Shown piece after piece: positions 37,841 to 46,296 of a stretch of 56,043 bases of DNA (the stretch's first letter is position 1; each line of letters starts with the position of its first letter). Made by a program: the position numbers and the translations under genes. The notes under the pieces were generated by a model. That model ran no database searches and had not been told where the DNA came from. It saw only the letters and a list, made by a program, of their open reading frames with translations. The stretch covers positions 1-56,043 of the forward strand of contig NZ_JALJVC010000025.1 of assembly GCF_022967985.1 (NCBI RefSeq). The letters are read 5' to 3'. This DNA comes from Acinetobacter lwoffii. GTDB taxonomy: Bacteria; Pseudomonadota; Gammaproteobacteria; Pseudomonadales; Moraxellaceae.

Positions 37841-37975
37841 TGAACCGTACCGGGTTTGTCGGAGACCAAACTTTCTGAGATGAGACGCATTGCTTCGCAA
37901 GACGTAGCGAAGCGTAGTGATCCGATGAAAAACCTAAATATACCCCTGAAATCAGAGATAGAGCGGTTCAATTAG
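37841..37975 (+). mobile_element. IS3-family left-end relic with start of orfA
   Basis: tgaaccgtaccgggtttgtc followed by ggagacc looks like an IS3-group terminal repeat. About 95 bases on, a frame reads KYTPEIRDRAVQL, a common orfA opening of IS3 elements, and then loses similarity. The remainder of the element is missing. Confidence 0.55.
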
Positions 37976-38128
37976 AACTAAACCCAACTATCGCAACACT
38001 GGGCTTTGGAGAATCTCGTCGTTTCTTAATTGCGTCGTAATAATGATTATCAAGATAAAATCAAAATATACAGATTTTTGTGTAAATCCTGAGTAGAATT
38101 CGACTTTTATTTTTTCTCCAGTAAAAAG

Positions 38129-38147
38129 GCATAGCTTTTCACTATGC
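38129..38147 (+). promoter_or_regulatory. Leader hairpin before fruB
   Basis: The arms gcatag and ctatgc around a 7-base loop lie just before the fruB ribosome site (aagga at 38156-38160). The hairpin ends 8 bases before the Shine-Dalgarno; it could be part of an operator or a leader structure. No similarity to a known Cra/FruR site was established. Confidence 0.35.
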
Positions 38148-38166
38148 TATTTTGCAAGGACGCTTT

Positions 38167-41031
38167 ATGCTCGCGCTAGATATACAACATATTCGAATGA
38201 AACAACACGCCACTGATAAAGCACAAGCGTTGCAATGTCTAGTCGATATCTTGGTCGAAGACCAATTGGTTACACCTGATTATATTCATGGGTTGACCGG
38301 GCGTGAACAACAAAGTGCAACGTATTTAGGACAAGGAATTGCCATTCCGCATGGGACGCCTCAGTCTCGCCAATCTATTTTAAAAACTGGGATTCGTCTG
38401 GCGCACTTTCCTGAAGGAGTTGTTTGGGACGGTGAAAATAAAATTTATTTAGCAGTAGTGATTGCTGCGAAATCAGATGAGCATTTGCAAGTCTTACAAA
38501 TTTTGACGCGGGCTTTAATTAATGATGTCGCTGATCAAGTGAAACAGGCTCAATCCGCAGAGCAAATTATTGCATTATTACAAGCCCAACCCGCATCTTT
38601 GGCATTGCATGAAAATTTAATCGCCACTCAAGTTCCCGCACTTGATGTAGAAGATTTGATTTGGCAGGCAACACAGTTGCTGAAACAGCAAAAAATGGTG
38701 GAGTGTGGTTTTCTGTCGGGTTTAAACCTAAACAGCATGATTCATTTAGGGGAGGGAGTGTGGTCGATCACTTCTAACCAGCATGTTTTGAGCCCAGCTG
38801 TAAGTTTGGTAAAAGCGGAACAGGTTTTAAGCCATCAGCAGGAAATGCTCAAGACTTTGGTGTGTATTGCCAGTAATGAGCAACTGGATATGCAACGGTT
38901 TCAACGGTTAATGGATATTTTGTTTGATACTGAACAAGTTCATACCCTCAACCAAGAGCAAGATAGTCACCAGTTGGCGCAGTTAATTGGTGCTGAACTG
39001 ATTCCTGATTGGCCATCTCGTCGTATTGTCTTAGCTAATGCTCATGGTCTACATGCGCGTCCCGCGACACACTTGGTCAATATGACTAAGAAATTTGCAG
39101 GGGATATTCTCGTTGCTGTAGATGAGGGGGCTTACGTTTCGGCAAAAAGTTTAACCAAATTATTAGCCATGGGATGTCGTCGTGGTCAAACTCTGACTTT
39201 TATTGCACAACCTGATACTGATGCTGTAGCAGGCTTAGAACAGATTATTGATGCAGTTCAACAGGGCTTAGGAGAAGAGGTTGAAGCTGTTGATCTTGTA
39301 TCTCATCAGCACAGCAGTAGTGACCCAGTCGTAAATACTTTGGAATTAATGCCTTTTGAATCACATGGCGATACGGGTAGCTGCGGTATTGCGGCATCAA
39401 CTGGCCTTGCTTTTGGTCCTGCACATGTGGTGAAGCCACGTGAATTTAGTTATGAACGTCGCGGACAGAGTTTTAAAGCTGAGAATGAAAAGCTTGAAAT
39501 TGCGCTTCATCAGGTGAAAAATAGCTTACGTCAATTCATTGCACATACTGAATCTACTGCCATTAAGCAGATCTTCATGGCACATTTGGAAATGCTGGAT
39601 GATCCAGACCTCCTCCAAAGTGTACAACGCGGTTTAAAACAGGGGTTGTCTGCTGCTGCAGCTTGGCATGATCATATTGAAGTGGCTGCTACCGCACAGG
39701 CTGCACTTAGCGATCGTTTACTGGCAGAGCGTGCGGCTGATTTAAGGGATATTGGTGAGCGTGTTTTGGCTGCTTTGTGCGGTGTGGCCGATGTCACAGA
39801 ACCCGAGCAACCTTATATCTTAATTATGCATGATGTTGGTCCGAGTGATGTAGCGCGTCTGAATAAAGATCGTGTTGCAGGTATTTTGACCGCGGTTGGT
39901 GGAGCGAGTGCCCATAGTGCTATTGTGGCACGTGCTCTGGCTATTCCAGCAGTCGTAGGTGCGGGTGTAGCTGTTTTAAATATTGAGAACCATGCCACAG
40001 TGCTAATTAATGGGGATACTGGTGAGTATGTGGTCTCTCCCGAGCAAAGTCAGATTGATCATGCCATTGCAGAGCGCCAACGCCAGCGCGAGTTACGAGA
40101 ACAAGCGGAACAGCATTGTTTAGAACCCGCCATCACACTGGATCAACATCAAGTTGAAATCGCAGCCAATATTGGCAAAGTGGGCGCTACGATACAGGCT
40201 GTGGCCGATGGGGCAGAAGCAATTGGTTTGCTACGCACAGAATTGGTCTTTATGTCACACAGCAGTGCGCCTGATGAGGCTACACAGGAAGCCGATTATC
40301 GGGTGGTGTTAGATGCTTTGGCGGGTCGTCCATTGGTGGTACGTACACTTGATGTGGGCGGGGACAAACCTTTGCCGTATTTGCCTATTGAAAAGGAAGA
40401 AAATCCATTCTTGGGCTTACGTGGTATTCGTCTGACTTTACGTAAGCCAGAGTTGTTACGTCAGCAATTGGTTGCTTTACTTAAAGCAGCGGATAATCGC
40501 CCATTAAGAATTATGTTTCCGATGATTGGGCGGGTTGAAGAATGGCGAGCAGCAAAAGCAATTTTAGATGAGGTTCGCATACAGCATCCATGTGAAAACT
40601 TACAAGTCGGAATTATGATTGAGGTTCCTGCGGCAGCATTGTTGGCTCCAATTCTTGCTCAAGAAGTTGATTTTTTTAGTATTGGAACCAATGACTTGAC
40701 TCAATATACTCTGGCGATTGACCGTGGTCATCCACTATTGTCTGCTGAAGCTGATGGCTTACATCCGAGTATTTTGCTATTGATTGATCAAACGGTTCGG
40801 GCAGCACATCAGCATGGTAAATGGGTGGGCATTTGTGGTGAATTGGCTGCTGATCCAAAAGCTGTGCCTGTATTGATGGGCTTGGGCGTGGATGAGTTGA
40901 GTATGTCGAGTACCAGTATTCCATTGGTGAAGGCGCAAATTCGTGGTTTGAACTATATAAATTGCCAACAGGTCGCACAGCAAGCCTTAAGTTGTGACAG
41001 TGCGTCTGCCGTACGTGCATTGGTGGAGTAA
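38167..41031 (+). CDS. fruB: Fructose PTS multiphosphoryl protein FruB (EIIA-HPr-EI)
   Basis: The 954-residue protein fuses three PTS parts and passes phosphate from PEP to FruA. The EIIA-Fru domain is at about 1-145 (phosphorylated His62 in AIPHGTP). The HPr domain is at about 285-375 (active His296 in NAHGLHARPA; KSLTKLLAMG near the regulatory serine site). Enzyme I covers about 400-954 (His583 in GGASAHSAIVARA; then RTLDVGGDKPLPYLP, GLRGIRLTL, FSIGTNDLTQYTLAIDRG and the late ICGELAADPK). The ATG at 38167 follows aagga; a TTG at 38152 is less likely. It needs no separate EI or HPr. It is followed by fruK after 7 bases. This architecture is the usual one for Acinetobacter and pseudomonad fructose uptake. 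Confidence 0.95.
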   Translation: MLALDIQHIRMKQHATDKAQALQCLVDILVEDQLVTPDYIHGLTGREQQSATYLGQGIAIPHGTPQSRQSILKTGIRLAHFPEGVVWDGENKIYLAVVIAAKSDEHLQVLQILTRALINDVADQVKQAQSAEQIIALLQAQPASLALHENLIATQVPALDVEDLIWQATQLLKQQKMVECGFLSGLNLNSMIHLGEGVWSITSNQHVLSPAVSLVKAEQVLSHQQEMLKTLVCIASNEQLDMQRFQRLMDILFDTEQVHTLNQEQDSHQLAQLIGAELIPDWPSRRIVLANAHGLHARPATHLVNMTKKFAGDILVAVDEGAYVSAKSLTKLLAMGCRRGQTLTFIAQPDTDAVAGLEQIIDAVQQGLGEEVEAVDLVSHQHSSSDPVVNTLELMPFESHGDTGSCGIAASTGLAFGPAHVVKPREFSYERRGQSFKAENEKLEIALHQVKNSLRQFIAHTESTAIKQIFMAHLEMLDDPDLLQSVQRGLKQGLSAAAAWHDHIEVAATAQAALSDRLLAERAADLRDIGERVLAALCGVADVTEPEQPYILIMHDVGPSDVARLNKDRVAGILTAVGGASAHSAIVARALAIPAVVGAGVAVLNIENHATVLINGDTGEYVVSPEQSQIDHAIAERQRQRELREQAEQHCLEPAITLDQHQVEIAANIGKVGATIQAVADGAEAIGLLRTELVFMSHSSAPDEATQEADYRVVLDALAGRPLVVRTLDVGGDKPLPYLPIEKEENPFLGLRGIRLTLRKPELLRQQLVALLKAADNRPLRIMFPMIGRVEEWRAAKAILDEVRIQHPCENLQVGIMIEVPAAALLAPILAQEVDFFSIGTNDLTQYTLAIDRGHPLLSAEADGLHPSILLLIDQTVRAAHQHGKWVGICGELAADPKAVPVLMGLGVDELSMSSTSIPLVKAQIRGLNYINCQQVAQQALSCDSASAVRALVE

Positions 41032-41038
41032 TTACCGA

Positions 41039-41971
41039 ATGGCTAAGATATTAAGCATTACTCTGAATCCTGCAATTGACCTCACCGTGCAATTGGATCA
41101 ACTAAAAGTTGGCGAGGTCAATCGTCAGTTAACGGCCCAAAGCCATGCAGCAGGTAAAGGCTTAAACGTGGCACAGGTCCTTAAGGATTTGGGACATGAA
41201 CTGATTGTGAGTGGCTTTTTGGGGCAAGAAAACCGTCAAATTTTTGACCATCATATCCAGCAAGAGCAATTTGATAACCAATTTATTTATGTTGCAGGTC
41301 AAACACGACAAAACATTAAAGTTGCAGAAGCTTCTGGTCAGATGACTGACATCAATGGCAAGGGCTTTTTTGTAGATACCTCAGCAAAACAACAACTATG
41401 TGAACGTCTATCTCAACTGATTTTAGAGGTTGATGTGATTGTGATTGCTGGCAGTTTGCCACAAGGTTTTTCTGCAGAAGAGCTTTCGACACTGATTCTA
41501 TGGTTACAGTCTGCGGGTAAAAAAGTCGCAGTAGATACCAGTGGTGTTGCGTTGAAAGCAGCAATTGCTGCCCATCCTTGGTTGATTAAGCCGAATACAG
41601 ATGAGTTGACAGAAACCTACCATTTGCCAGCAGAAACGTTTGCAGAACAGCAGCATCTTTTTGCCAGTTTAAATAGTCAGATCGAACATATTGTGGTCTC
41701 GATGGGTGAAAACGGGGTGAACTGGCTTCACCGCACGCAAACCCTGCATGCTACTGCACCGAAGGTCACCGTCCAAAGTACGGTGGGTGCGGGAGATTCC
41801 TTGCTGGCAGGTATGATTCATGGCTTGTTGAGTTCAACTTCCCCAGAAGAAACATTGAAAACAGCAACCGCAATTGCGAGCAATGCTGTGACCCAAATTG
41901 GGTTTGCCCTTCCAGACTTTGCTGTTATTGAAGATTTGAAATCGCAAATCTCAGTCCAATCATTGAGTTAA
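41039..41971 (+). CDS. fruK: 1-phosphofructokinase
   Basis: FruK (310 residues) phosphorylates fructose 1-phosphate from the PTS to fructose 1,6-bisphosphate. It is a PfkB/ribokinase-family enzyme: ILSITLNPAIDLTVQLD near the start, HAAGKGLNVAQVLKDLG at about 37-53 (PfkB signature 1), SGSLPQGFS-type AGSLPQGFS at about 140, and the catalytic STVGAGDSLLAG near 245-256 (PfkB signature 2, aspartate base). The ATG at 41039 is the family start; the in-frame upstream extension overlaps fruB. fruA follows after 4 bases. Confidence 0.93.
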   Translation: MAKILSITLNPAIDLTVQLDQLKVGEVNRQLTAQSHAAGKGLNVAQVLKDLGHELIVSGFLGQENRQIFDHHIQQEQFDNQFIYVAGQTRQNIKVAEASGQMTDINGKGFFVDTSAKQQLCERLSQLILEVDVIVIAGSLPQGFSAEELSTLILWLQSAGKKVAVDTSGVALKAAIAAHPWLIKPNTDELTETYHLPAETFAEQQHLFASLNSQIEHIVVSMGENGVNWLHRTQTLHATAPKVTVQSTVGAGDSLLAGMIHGLLSSTSPEETLKTATAIASNAVTQIGFALPDFAVIEDLKSQISVQSLS

Positions 41972-41975
41972 TACG

Positions 41976-43658
41976 ATGCAAGAGATAAAACATATTTTAT
42001 TTGTGCCACATAGTCCCGAGCAGCCGATTAATGCAGTGATTTTGGCCAAAAAACTGTCCAAAGCAGCAACAGCACTTGGTATTTCCAATGATGTGGCGAC
42101 ATCAGTTGAGCATCTCGATTTATCAAATGTTATTGATACGGTTGTTTTTGTTGGACAGAAGTCGGCAGATGCGACTCAACTGCGTGACAAGGTTGTGAAA
42201 GTCATTGGTTTGAATAACGCGCAACACGATGCGATCATGCTTTTGCAACAAGTTCTTGAGCATTCAGATGCTTTAGATGAAACTATTGCAGCCAATGTAG
42301 GGGTTACACGCTTTGTCGCCATTACAGCATGTCCAACTGGTGTTGCGCATACGTTTATGGCGGCCGAAGCCTTACAACAAGGTGCAGTAAAGCACGGTTA
42401 TCAGATTGATGTTGAAACCCAAGGATCGGTTGGGGCTAAAAATGTTTTATCGGCAGAAAGTATTGCCAAAGCAGATCTGGTGATCTTAGCAACGGATATT
42501 GAGGTCAATACAGATCGCTTTGTAGGCAAACGCGTATATCGCTGCAGTACAGGATTTGCCCTTAAGCAAACGGATAAGACTTTTGCAAACGCAATTGCTG
42601 AAGCCAAAGTGCTTGAAACGGGTAAGCAAACAGCCACTAAGACAGAAAATGAAAACAAAGAAAAAACTGGAATTTATAAACACCTTTTAACAGGGGTGTC
42701 TTTCATGCTGCCGATGGTGGTGGCGGGTGGTTTGATCATTGCCATCTCGTTTATGTTTGGCCTCAATCCTGTTGAAGGAAGCTTTGCCGCATCCTTAAAG
42801 CAAATAGGTGCTGCAGCATTTACTCTTATGGTACCTATGCTGGCAGGTTACATTGCTTATTCTATTGCGGATCGTCCGGGTTTAACTCCAGGTTTGATTG
42901 GCGGTTTACTTGCAACACAATTAGAGGCAGGCTTTCTCGGTGGATTAGTTGCAGGTTTTATTGCAGGTTATATTGCGTTATTTTTATCGAAACAGCTTAA
43001 ACTCCCAAGTAGCCTAGATGCATTAAAACCAATTTTGATTATTCCACTATTGGCCAGTTTAGCTGTTGGTTTAATCATGATTTATGTGGTTGGACAGCCT
43101 GTTGCACAATTGTTTGAATTACTCACACACTTCCTTGCCAATATGGGGACGACCAATGCCATGATCATGGGGATTATCCTTGGGAGTATGATGTGTATTG
43201 ATGTTGGGGGGCCAATAAATAAAGCGGCTTATGCCTTTACGGTGGGCTTACTTACGTCACAAACATACGGACCGATGGCGATTACCATGGCTGCGGGTAT
43301 GGTACCGCCATTGGGTATGGCAATTGCAACTTTTCTGGCAAAGCATAAATTTGCCAAACCTGAGCAAGATGCAGGGAAGGCTGCTGTAGTTCTGGGCCTA
43401 TGTTTCATCTCGGAAGGGGCTATTCCGTTTGCTGCCAAAGACCCGATTCGAGTGCTTCCATGCGCGATCGCAGGTGGTGCTGTAACTGGGGCTTTGGTTG
43501 CATTATTTAAATGTGAACTAGTCACTCCTCATGGCGGTGTAATGGTACTGATCATTCCGAATGCGATGAATTATCCATTAAAATATTTATTGGCGATTGC
43601 GATTGGAAGTGTGGTGACTGGTGTAGCTTATGCCGTGATAAAACAACGGTTAGAATAA
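41976..43658 (+). CDS. fruA: Fructose PTS permease, EIIBC component
   Basis: FruA (560 residues) carries fructose through the inner membrane and phosphorylates it at C1. A degenerate EIIB-like part (about 1-100) precedes the active EIIB domain at about 110-215, with the phosphocysteine Cys119 in AITACPTGVAHTFMAAEAL. The EIIC domain, with eight or more membrane helices, covers about 235-555 (LLTGVSFMLPMVVAGGLIIA, DRPGLTPGLIGGLLA, GSMMCIDVGGPINKAAYAF, ISEGAIPFAAKDPIRVLP). The double-EIIB-plus-EIIC form is normal for FruA. It ends the fructose operon; no strong terminator follows. Confidence 0.94.
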   Translation: MQEIKHILFVPHSPEQPINAVILAKKLSKAATALGISNDVATSVEHLDLSNVIDTVVFVGQKSADATQLRDKVVKVIGLNNAQHDAIMLLQQVLEHSDALDETIAANVGVTRFVAITACPTGVAHTFMAAEALQQGAVKHGYQIDVETQGSVGAKNVLSAESIAKADLVILATDIEVNTDRFVGKRVYRCSTGFALKQTDKTFANAIAEAKVLETGKQTATKTENENKEKTGIYKHLLTGVSFMLPMVVAGGLIIAISFMFGLNPVEGSFAASLKQIGAAAFTLMVPMLAGYIAYSIADRPGLTPGLIGGLLATQLEAGFLGGLVAGFIAGYIALFLSKQLKLPSSLDALKPILIIPLLASLAVGLIMIYVVGQPVAQLFELLTHFLANMGTTNAMIMGIILGSMMCIDVGGPINKAAYAFTVGLLTSQTYGPMAITMAAGMVPPLGMAIATFLAKHKFAKPEQDAGKAAVVLGLCFISEGAIPFAAKDPIRVLPCAIAGGAVTGALVALFKCELVTPHGGVMVLIIPNAMNYPLKYLLAIAIGSVVTGVAYAVIKQRLE

Positions 43659-43683
43659 GCCCTTCATAGAAGCTTTGTGAAAG

Positions 43684-44055
43684 CTATTTAGTGCAATAAA
43701 TGAATATTTGCTCAATCCTATTTTGGACCAGTTGGAGAGTCTCTGCTTGAATTTGTCCAGGTAATAGGTCATGAGCGATATTGCTGAATCGGATTGCAAC
43801 CTTACAAATCGAGCCAATAATTTCATCGACTTCTTGGACACAAAGTTCCGCTTCCTGAGTACCAAGTTTCACAAGAGCTTGTCGAGGAATATCCAGTGCC
43901 TTACCCATGATATCCATTTGATGATATCCCCCTGGTCCTTCACAGAAAGTAACATCATAGGCAGGGGCGAGTTTCCATTGCCCATTTTGGGACATCAGAA
44001 ATGAAAAGTTTTTGCAATGATCATCTCGATTATTGAATACTACATTGAAAACAGC
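43684..44055 (-). pseudogene. HipA-type kinase, C-terminal fragment cut by IS66
   Basis: Starting at the IS66 edge at 44055, the frame reads VVFNNRDDHCKNFSFLMSQN, then WKLAPAYDVTF and about 90 further residues to a stop. N-DDH-KNFSFL and LAPAYD are the catalytic and metal-binding motifs of HipA, the serine/threonine kinase toxin of type II toxin-antitoxin pairs. The N-terminal two thirds and any HipB antitoxin are missing; sequence on the other side of the IS66 element is unrelated. There is no functional toxin here. Confidence 0.75.
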
Positions 44056-44086
44056 GTAAGCGTCCGCTGAACCCCATCGCTATTTT

Positions 44087-45345
44087 TTAATTTGAGTTGG
44101 GTTTCCAGCGGTGTGGCAGTAATTCTTCAATCTGGGTCACTTTATGTGTCGGCAACCTTTTCAGCACATCATTTAAATAGGCATACGGATCTAGCCCATT
44201 CAGCTTTGCTGACTGAATCAGGGTCATGACATTCGCAGCTCGCTGACCACTGCGTAGCGAGCCAGCAAACAACCAGTCCTTGCGTCCCAATGCCCAGGGA
44301 CGCATTTGATTTTCGACCCAATTGTTGCAAATCGGTAGATTGCCATCATCCAAATAGCGACTTAAAGCTGGCCAACGCTTCAGAGTGTAATTGATCGCCT
44401 TGGCGATTGGAGAACTCGACGGCACCGTCAGATAATGTTGGTTGAGCCATTCATATAGTTGTTGCATCACCGATTGGCTATGTTGTTGTCGGTATTCGCG
44501 ACGGTGTTGCGCTGTACCATCGGTCTTTTTCCTGAGTTCTGCTTCTATGGCATACAGTTTCTGAATCATCACTAATGCTTGTTCAGCGACCTGACTTTTC
44601 CCGGTCACATGCAGTTCATGGAATTTAAGATGTGCATGGGCCATGCAGCCCACCTCAATGATCTGGCCTGATTTAAAGCGTGCTTTATAACCACCATAAT
44701 CATCACAGACCAGATGGCCTTGCCAGTCTTTCAGGAACTCTTCAGCATGCTTATCCTGAAAGTCATAGATCACCGCCTGAAGTAGATTGTACTGTGTGGT
44801 GGCATAGGCCCAGACATAACCTTTCTTCGGTTTTTTCTCATTCTCACCCATCTGCATGATGGTGACCGGTGTTTCATTGGCATGCAGCACCTGTTGCTGC
44901 AGTACAAGCTGTCACAGCTGCATTGCGTTGAGGCAGGTTCGTGCTCAATACGCAGAGTGAGTAGATGATCAGGTAGCGGTCGACGTTTAGGTTTGTTGGC
45001 TGGGGCTTTCTGTGTCGCTGCATCGGTTTTAGCTGCATTCAGCCGTTCCAGTTCCAGATCAACCGCGGCAATATCTTCTTCAACCGCTTCATCCCAGAGG
45101 TGGATTTGTTTGGCCGTTAAGTATTCATTCTTCTGGGCGAACTTATGCCGTTTAAACTGCAAAAGTTCATGCTCGTATTTTTGATTGAGACTAGAGAGAG
45201 ATTTAACTTTAGAATCTAATTGCTGATTTGATTGTTCCAGTTGTTGTTTTGATTATGCTAAAGACTGATGCTGCAGCGCCAACTGTCGGATAAATTCCAG
45301 CAGGTGTTCATGGGTCAGTTGGTTTAAATCAGGCAGCATTTTCAT
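44087..45345 (-). pseudogene. IS66 TnpC transposase, stop plus internal deletion
   Basis: The frame starts MKMLPDLNQLTHEHLLEFIR and hits a stop after LALQHQSLA (about 45256). It continues as LLQFKRHKFAQKNEYLTAKQ to EHEPASTQC. There the usual zinc-finger and early catalytic stretch is missing, and the frame jumps to the part LHANETPVTIMQMGENEK with the first DDE residues (44890-44087). That part retains CDDYGGYKARF, EVGCMAHAHLKFHEL and the C-terminal NNWVENQMRPWALGRKDWLF, with the last catalytic glutamate. A deletion of roughly 250-300 bases is inferred from the family's length. Confidence 0.8.
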
Positions 45346-45400
45346 GACTGCAGTATGGTTGAGATCATGTTTGGAGAATAGCAGAATGGATGAGTTCGAT

Positions 45401-45736
45401 TTAGAGCATTGTTACCACTTGCTGCAGACCGATTCTTTGCCAAGTTAAACCGTGGATCAGTGCTTGTAACTGCTCCGGGCTGAGGGTCACGGTTTCATCT
45501 TGGTGAACTTTAGCCCAGTGGAATTTTCCCTGTTCCAGCCGTCGGGCACATAGCCAGATGCCCAGCCCATCACGCACCAGCACTTTCATGCGACGGCCAC
45601 GCTTATTACAGAACAGATAAGCACAATGCGGTTTGATATAGCCAAAGGCTCTCAGCACCTGAGCCATGACAGTATCCATACCTGCTCGCATATCCAGAGG
45701 TTGGGTAGAAAGCCAGATTTCATCAATGCGGATCAT
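45401..45736 (-). CDS. tnpB: IS66 TnpB accessory protein
   Basis: The 111-residue frame from MIRIDEIWLSTQPLDMRAGM is the well-known IS66 orf2 protein. RAGMDTVMAQVL, CAYLFCNKRGRRMKVLVRDG and GIWLCARRLEQGKFHW are all present, and the reading frame is intact. A longer in-frame extension upstream overlaps tnpA and is not needed. TnpB is required for IS66 transposition with an unknown mechanism. The element as a whole is probably inactive because tnpA and tnpC are broken. Confidence 0.85.
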   Translation of the reverse strand: MIRIDEIWLSTQPLDMRAGMDTVMAQVLRAFGYIKPHCAYLFCNKRGRRMKVLVRDGLGIWLCARRLEQGKFHWAKVHQDETVTLSPEQLQALIHGLTWQRIGLQQVVTML

Positions 45737-46178
45737 TTGATCAAGCCCTGAAGTAAAAGCAGCAACTCCTTGGCCGATTCCACTGGCCATTCTATTTCGA
45801 TCACCTGATCTCTTGCGGAGCATTGTTTCTGATGCAGTGGAATTCTGATATGAGCGACAGCATTCTTTTCCGGTTCAGGTGGCGGCGGTGCTTCTTGTTT
45901 GACTCTGGTGTCGGGTGAAGAATGACGGGAAGAAAGTCGGTCTGTGGAATGGAAGGGGTTGTGAATGATGGAACCATTGATCTGGACTGACGAATCCATT
46001 TATGTAATAGATTGGCATTGATCTGATGTTGCATTGTGACCTTAGCCACTGATGTATTTGGCTGCAGGCAAAGCTCGACCAAGTGCTGTTTAAAATCAGT
46101 TGCGAAGATTCTGCGGGCTCTTTCTGTCGTTTGTTCAGTGTCTATAAAAGTGTCTAAGGCCATAAACATAATGTCCAT
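45733..46178 (-). pseudogene. IS66 TnpA, frameshifted
   Basis: The frame from the ATG at 46178 (MDIMFMALDTFIDTEQTTER) contains the small helix-turn-helix of IS66 TnpA: RARRIFATDFKQHLVELCLQ and SVAKVTMQHQINANLLHKWI. The frame then drifts near 45905. The natural C-terminus (PPPPEPEKNAVAHIRIPLH, VIEIEWPVESAKELLLLLQG) is in another frame and ends at 45733, overlapping the tnpB start by four bases. Confidence 0.7.
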
Positions 46179-46248
46179 TTAATAAATAATGGGCACTATT
46201 GGTATATTGAGAAAATAAGAAAAGTGGGGTTCAGCGGATGCTTACCGA

Positions 46249-46275
46249 AAAAGAGATCTACAGAGACCTCTTTTT
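46249..46275. terminator. Terminator after the antiporter gene
   Basis: aaaaagagatct and agacctcttttt pair with one mismatch around a short loop, 22 bases past the antiporter stop. A T-rich run follows on the minus strand side as well, so it can work in both directions. Confidence 0.6.
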
Positions 46276-46296
46276 ATTTGGGCTTAATACGTGAAA

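Larger units (their letters stand above)
37336..38166. other. Long gap between the lactate and fructose operons
   Basis: No intact gene is seen. From left to right it holds a small palindrome (taacata ... tatgtta, 37478-37496), a terminator (37499-37536), about 300 bases of unassigned sequence, an IS3 relic (37841-37975) and the fruB leader. No intact regulator gene of the FruR type was found between the two operons. Confidence 0.5.
44056..46245 (-). mobile_element. IS66-family insertion sequence, decayed
   Basis: The ends are inverted repeats: gtaagcgtccgctgaacccc at 44056-44075, and read inward from 46245, gtaagcatccgctgaacccc. The 2.19-kb element has the standard three-gene layout tnpA-tnpB-tnpC on the minus strand. 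tnpC is shortened and broken and tnpA is frameshifted. The 8-base flanks (aaaacagc on the left, cgaaaaag on the right) do not match as a target duplication, which suggests a rearrangement on one side. Confidence 0.85.
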
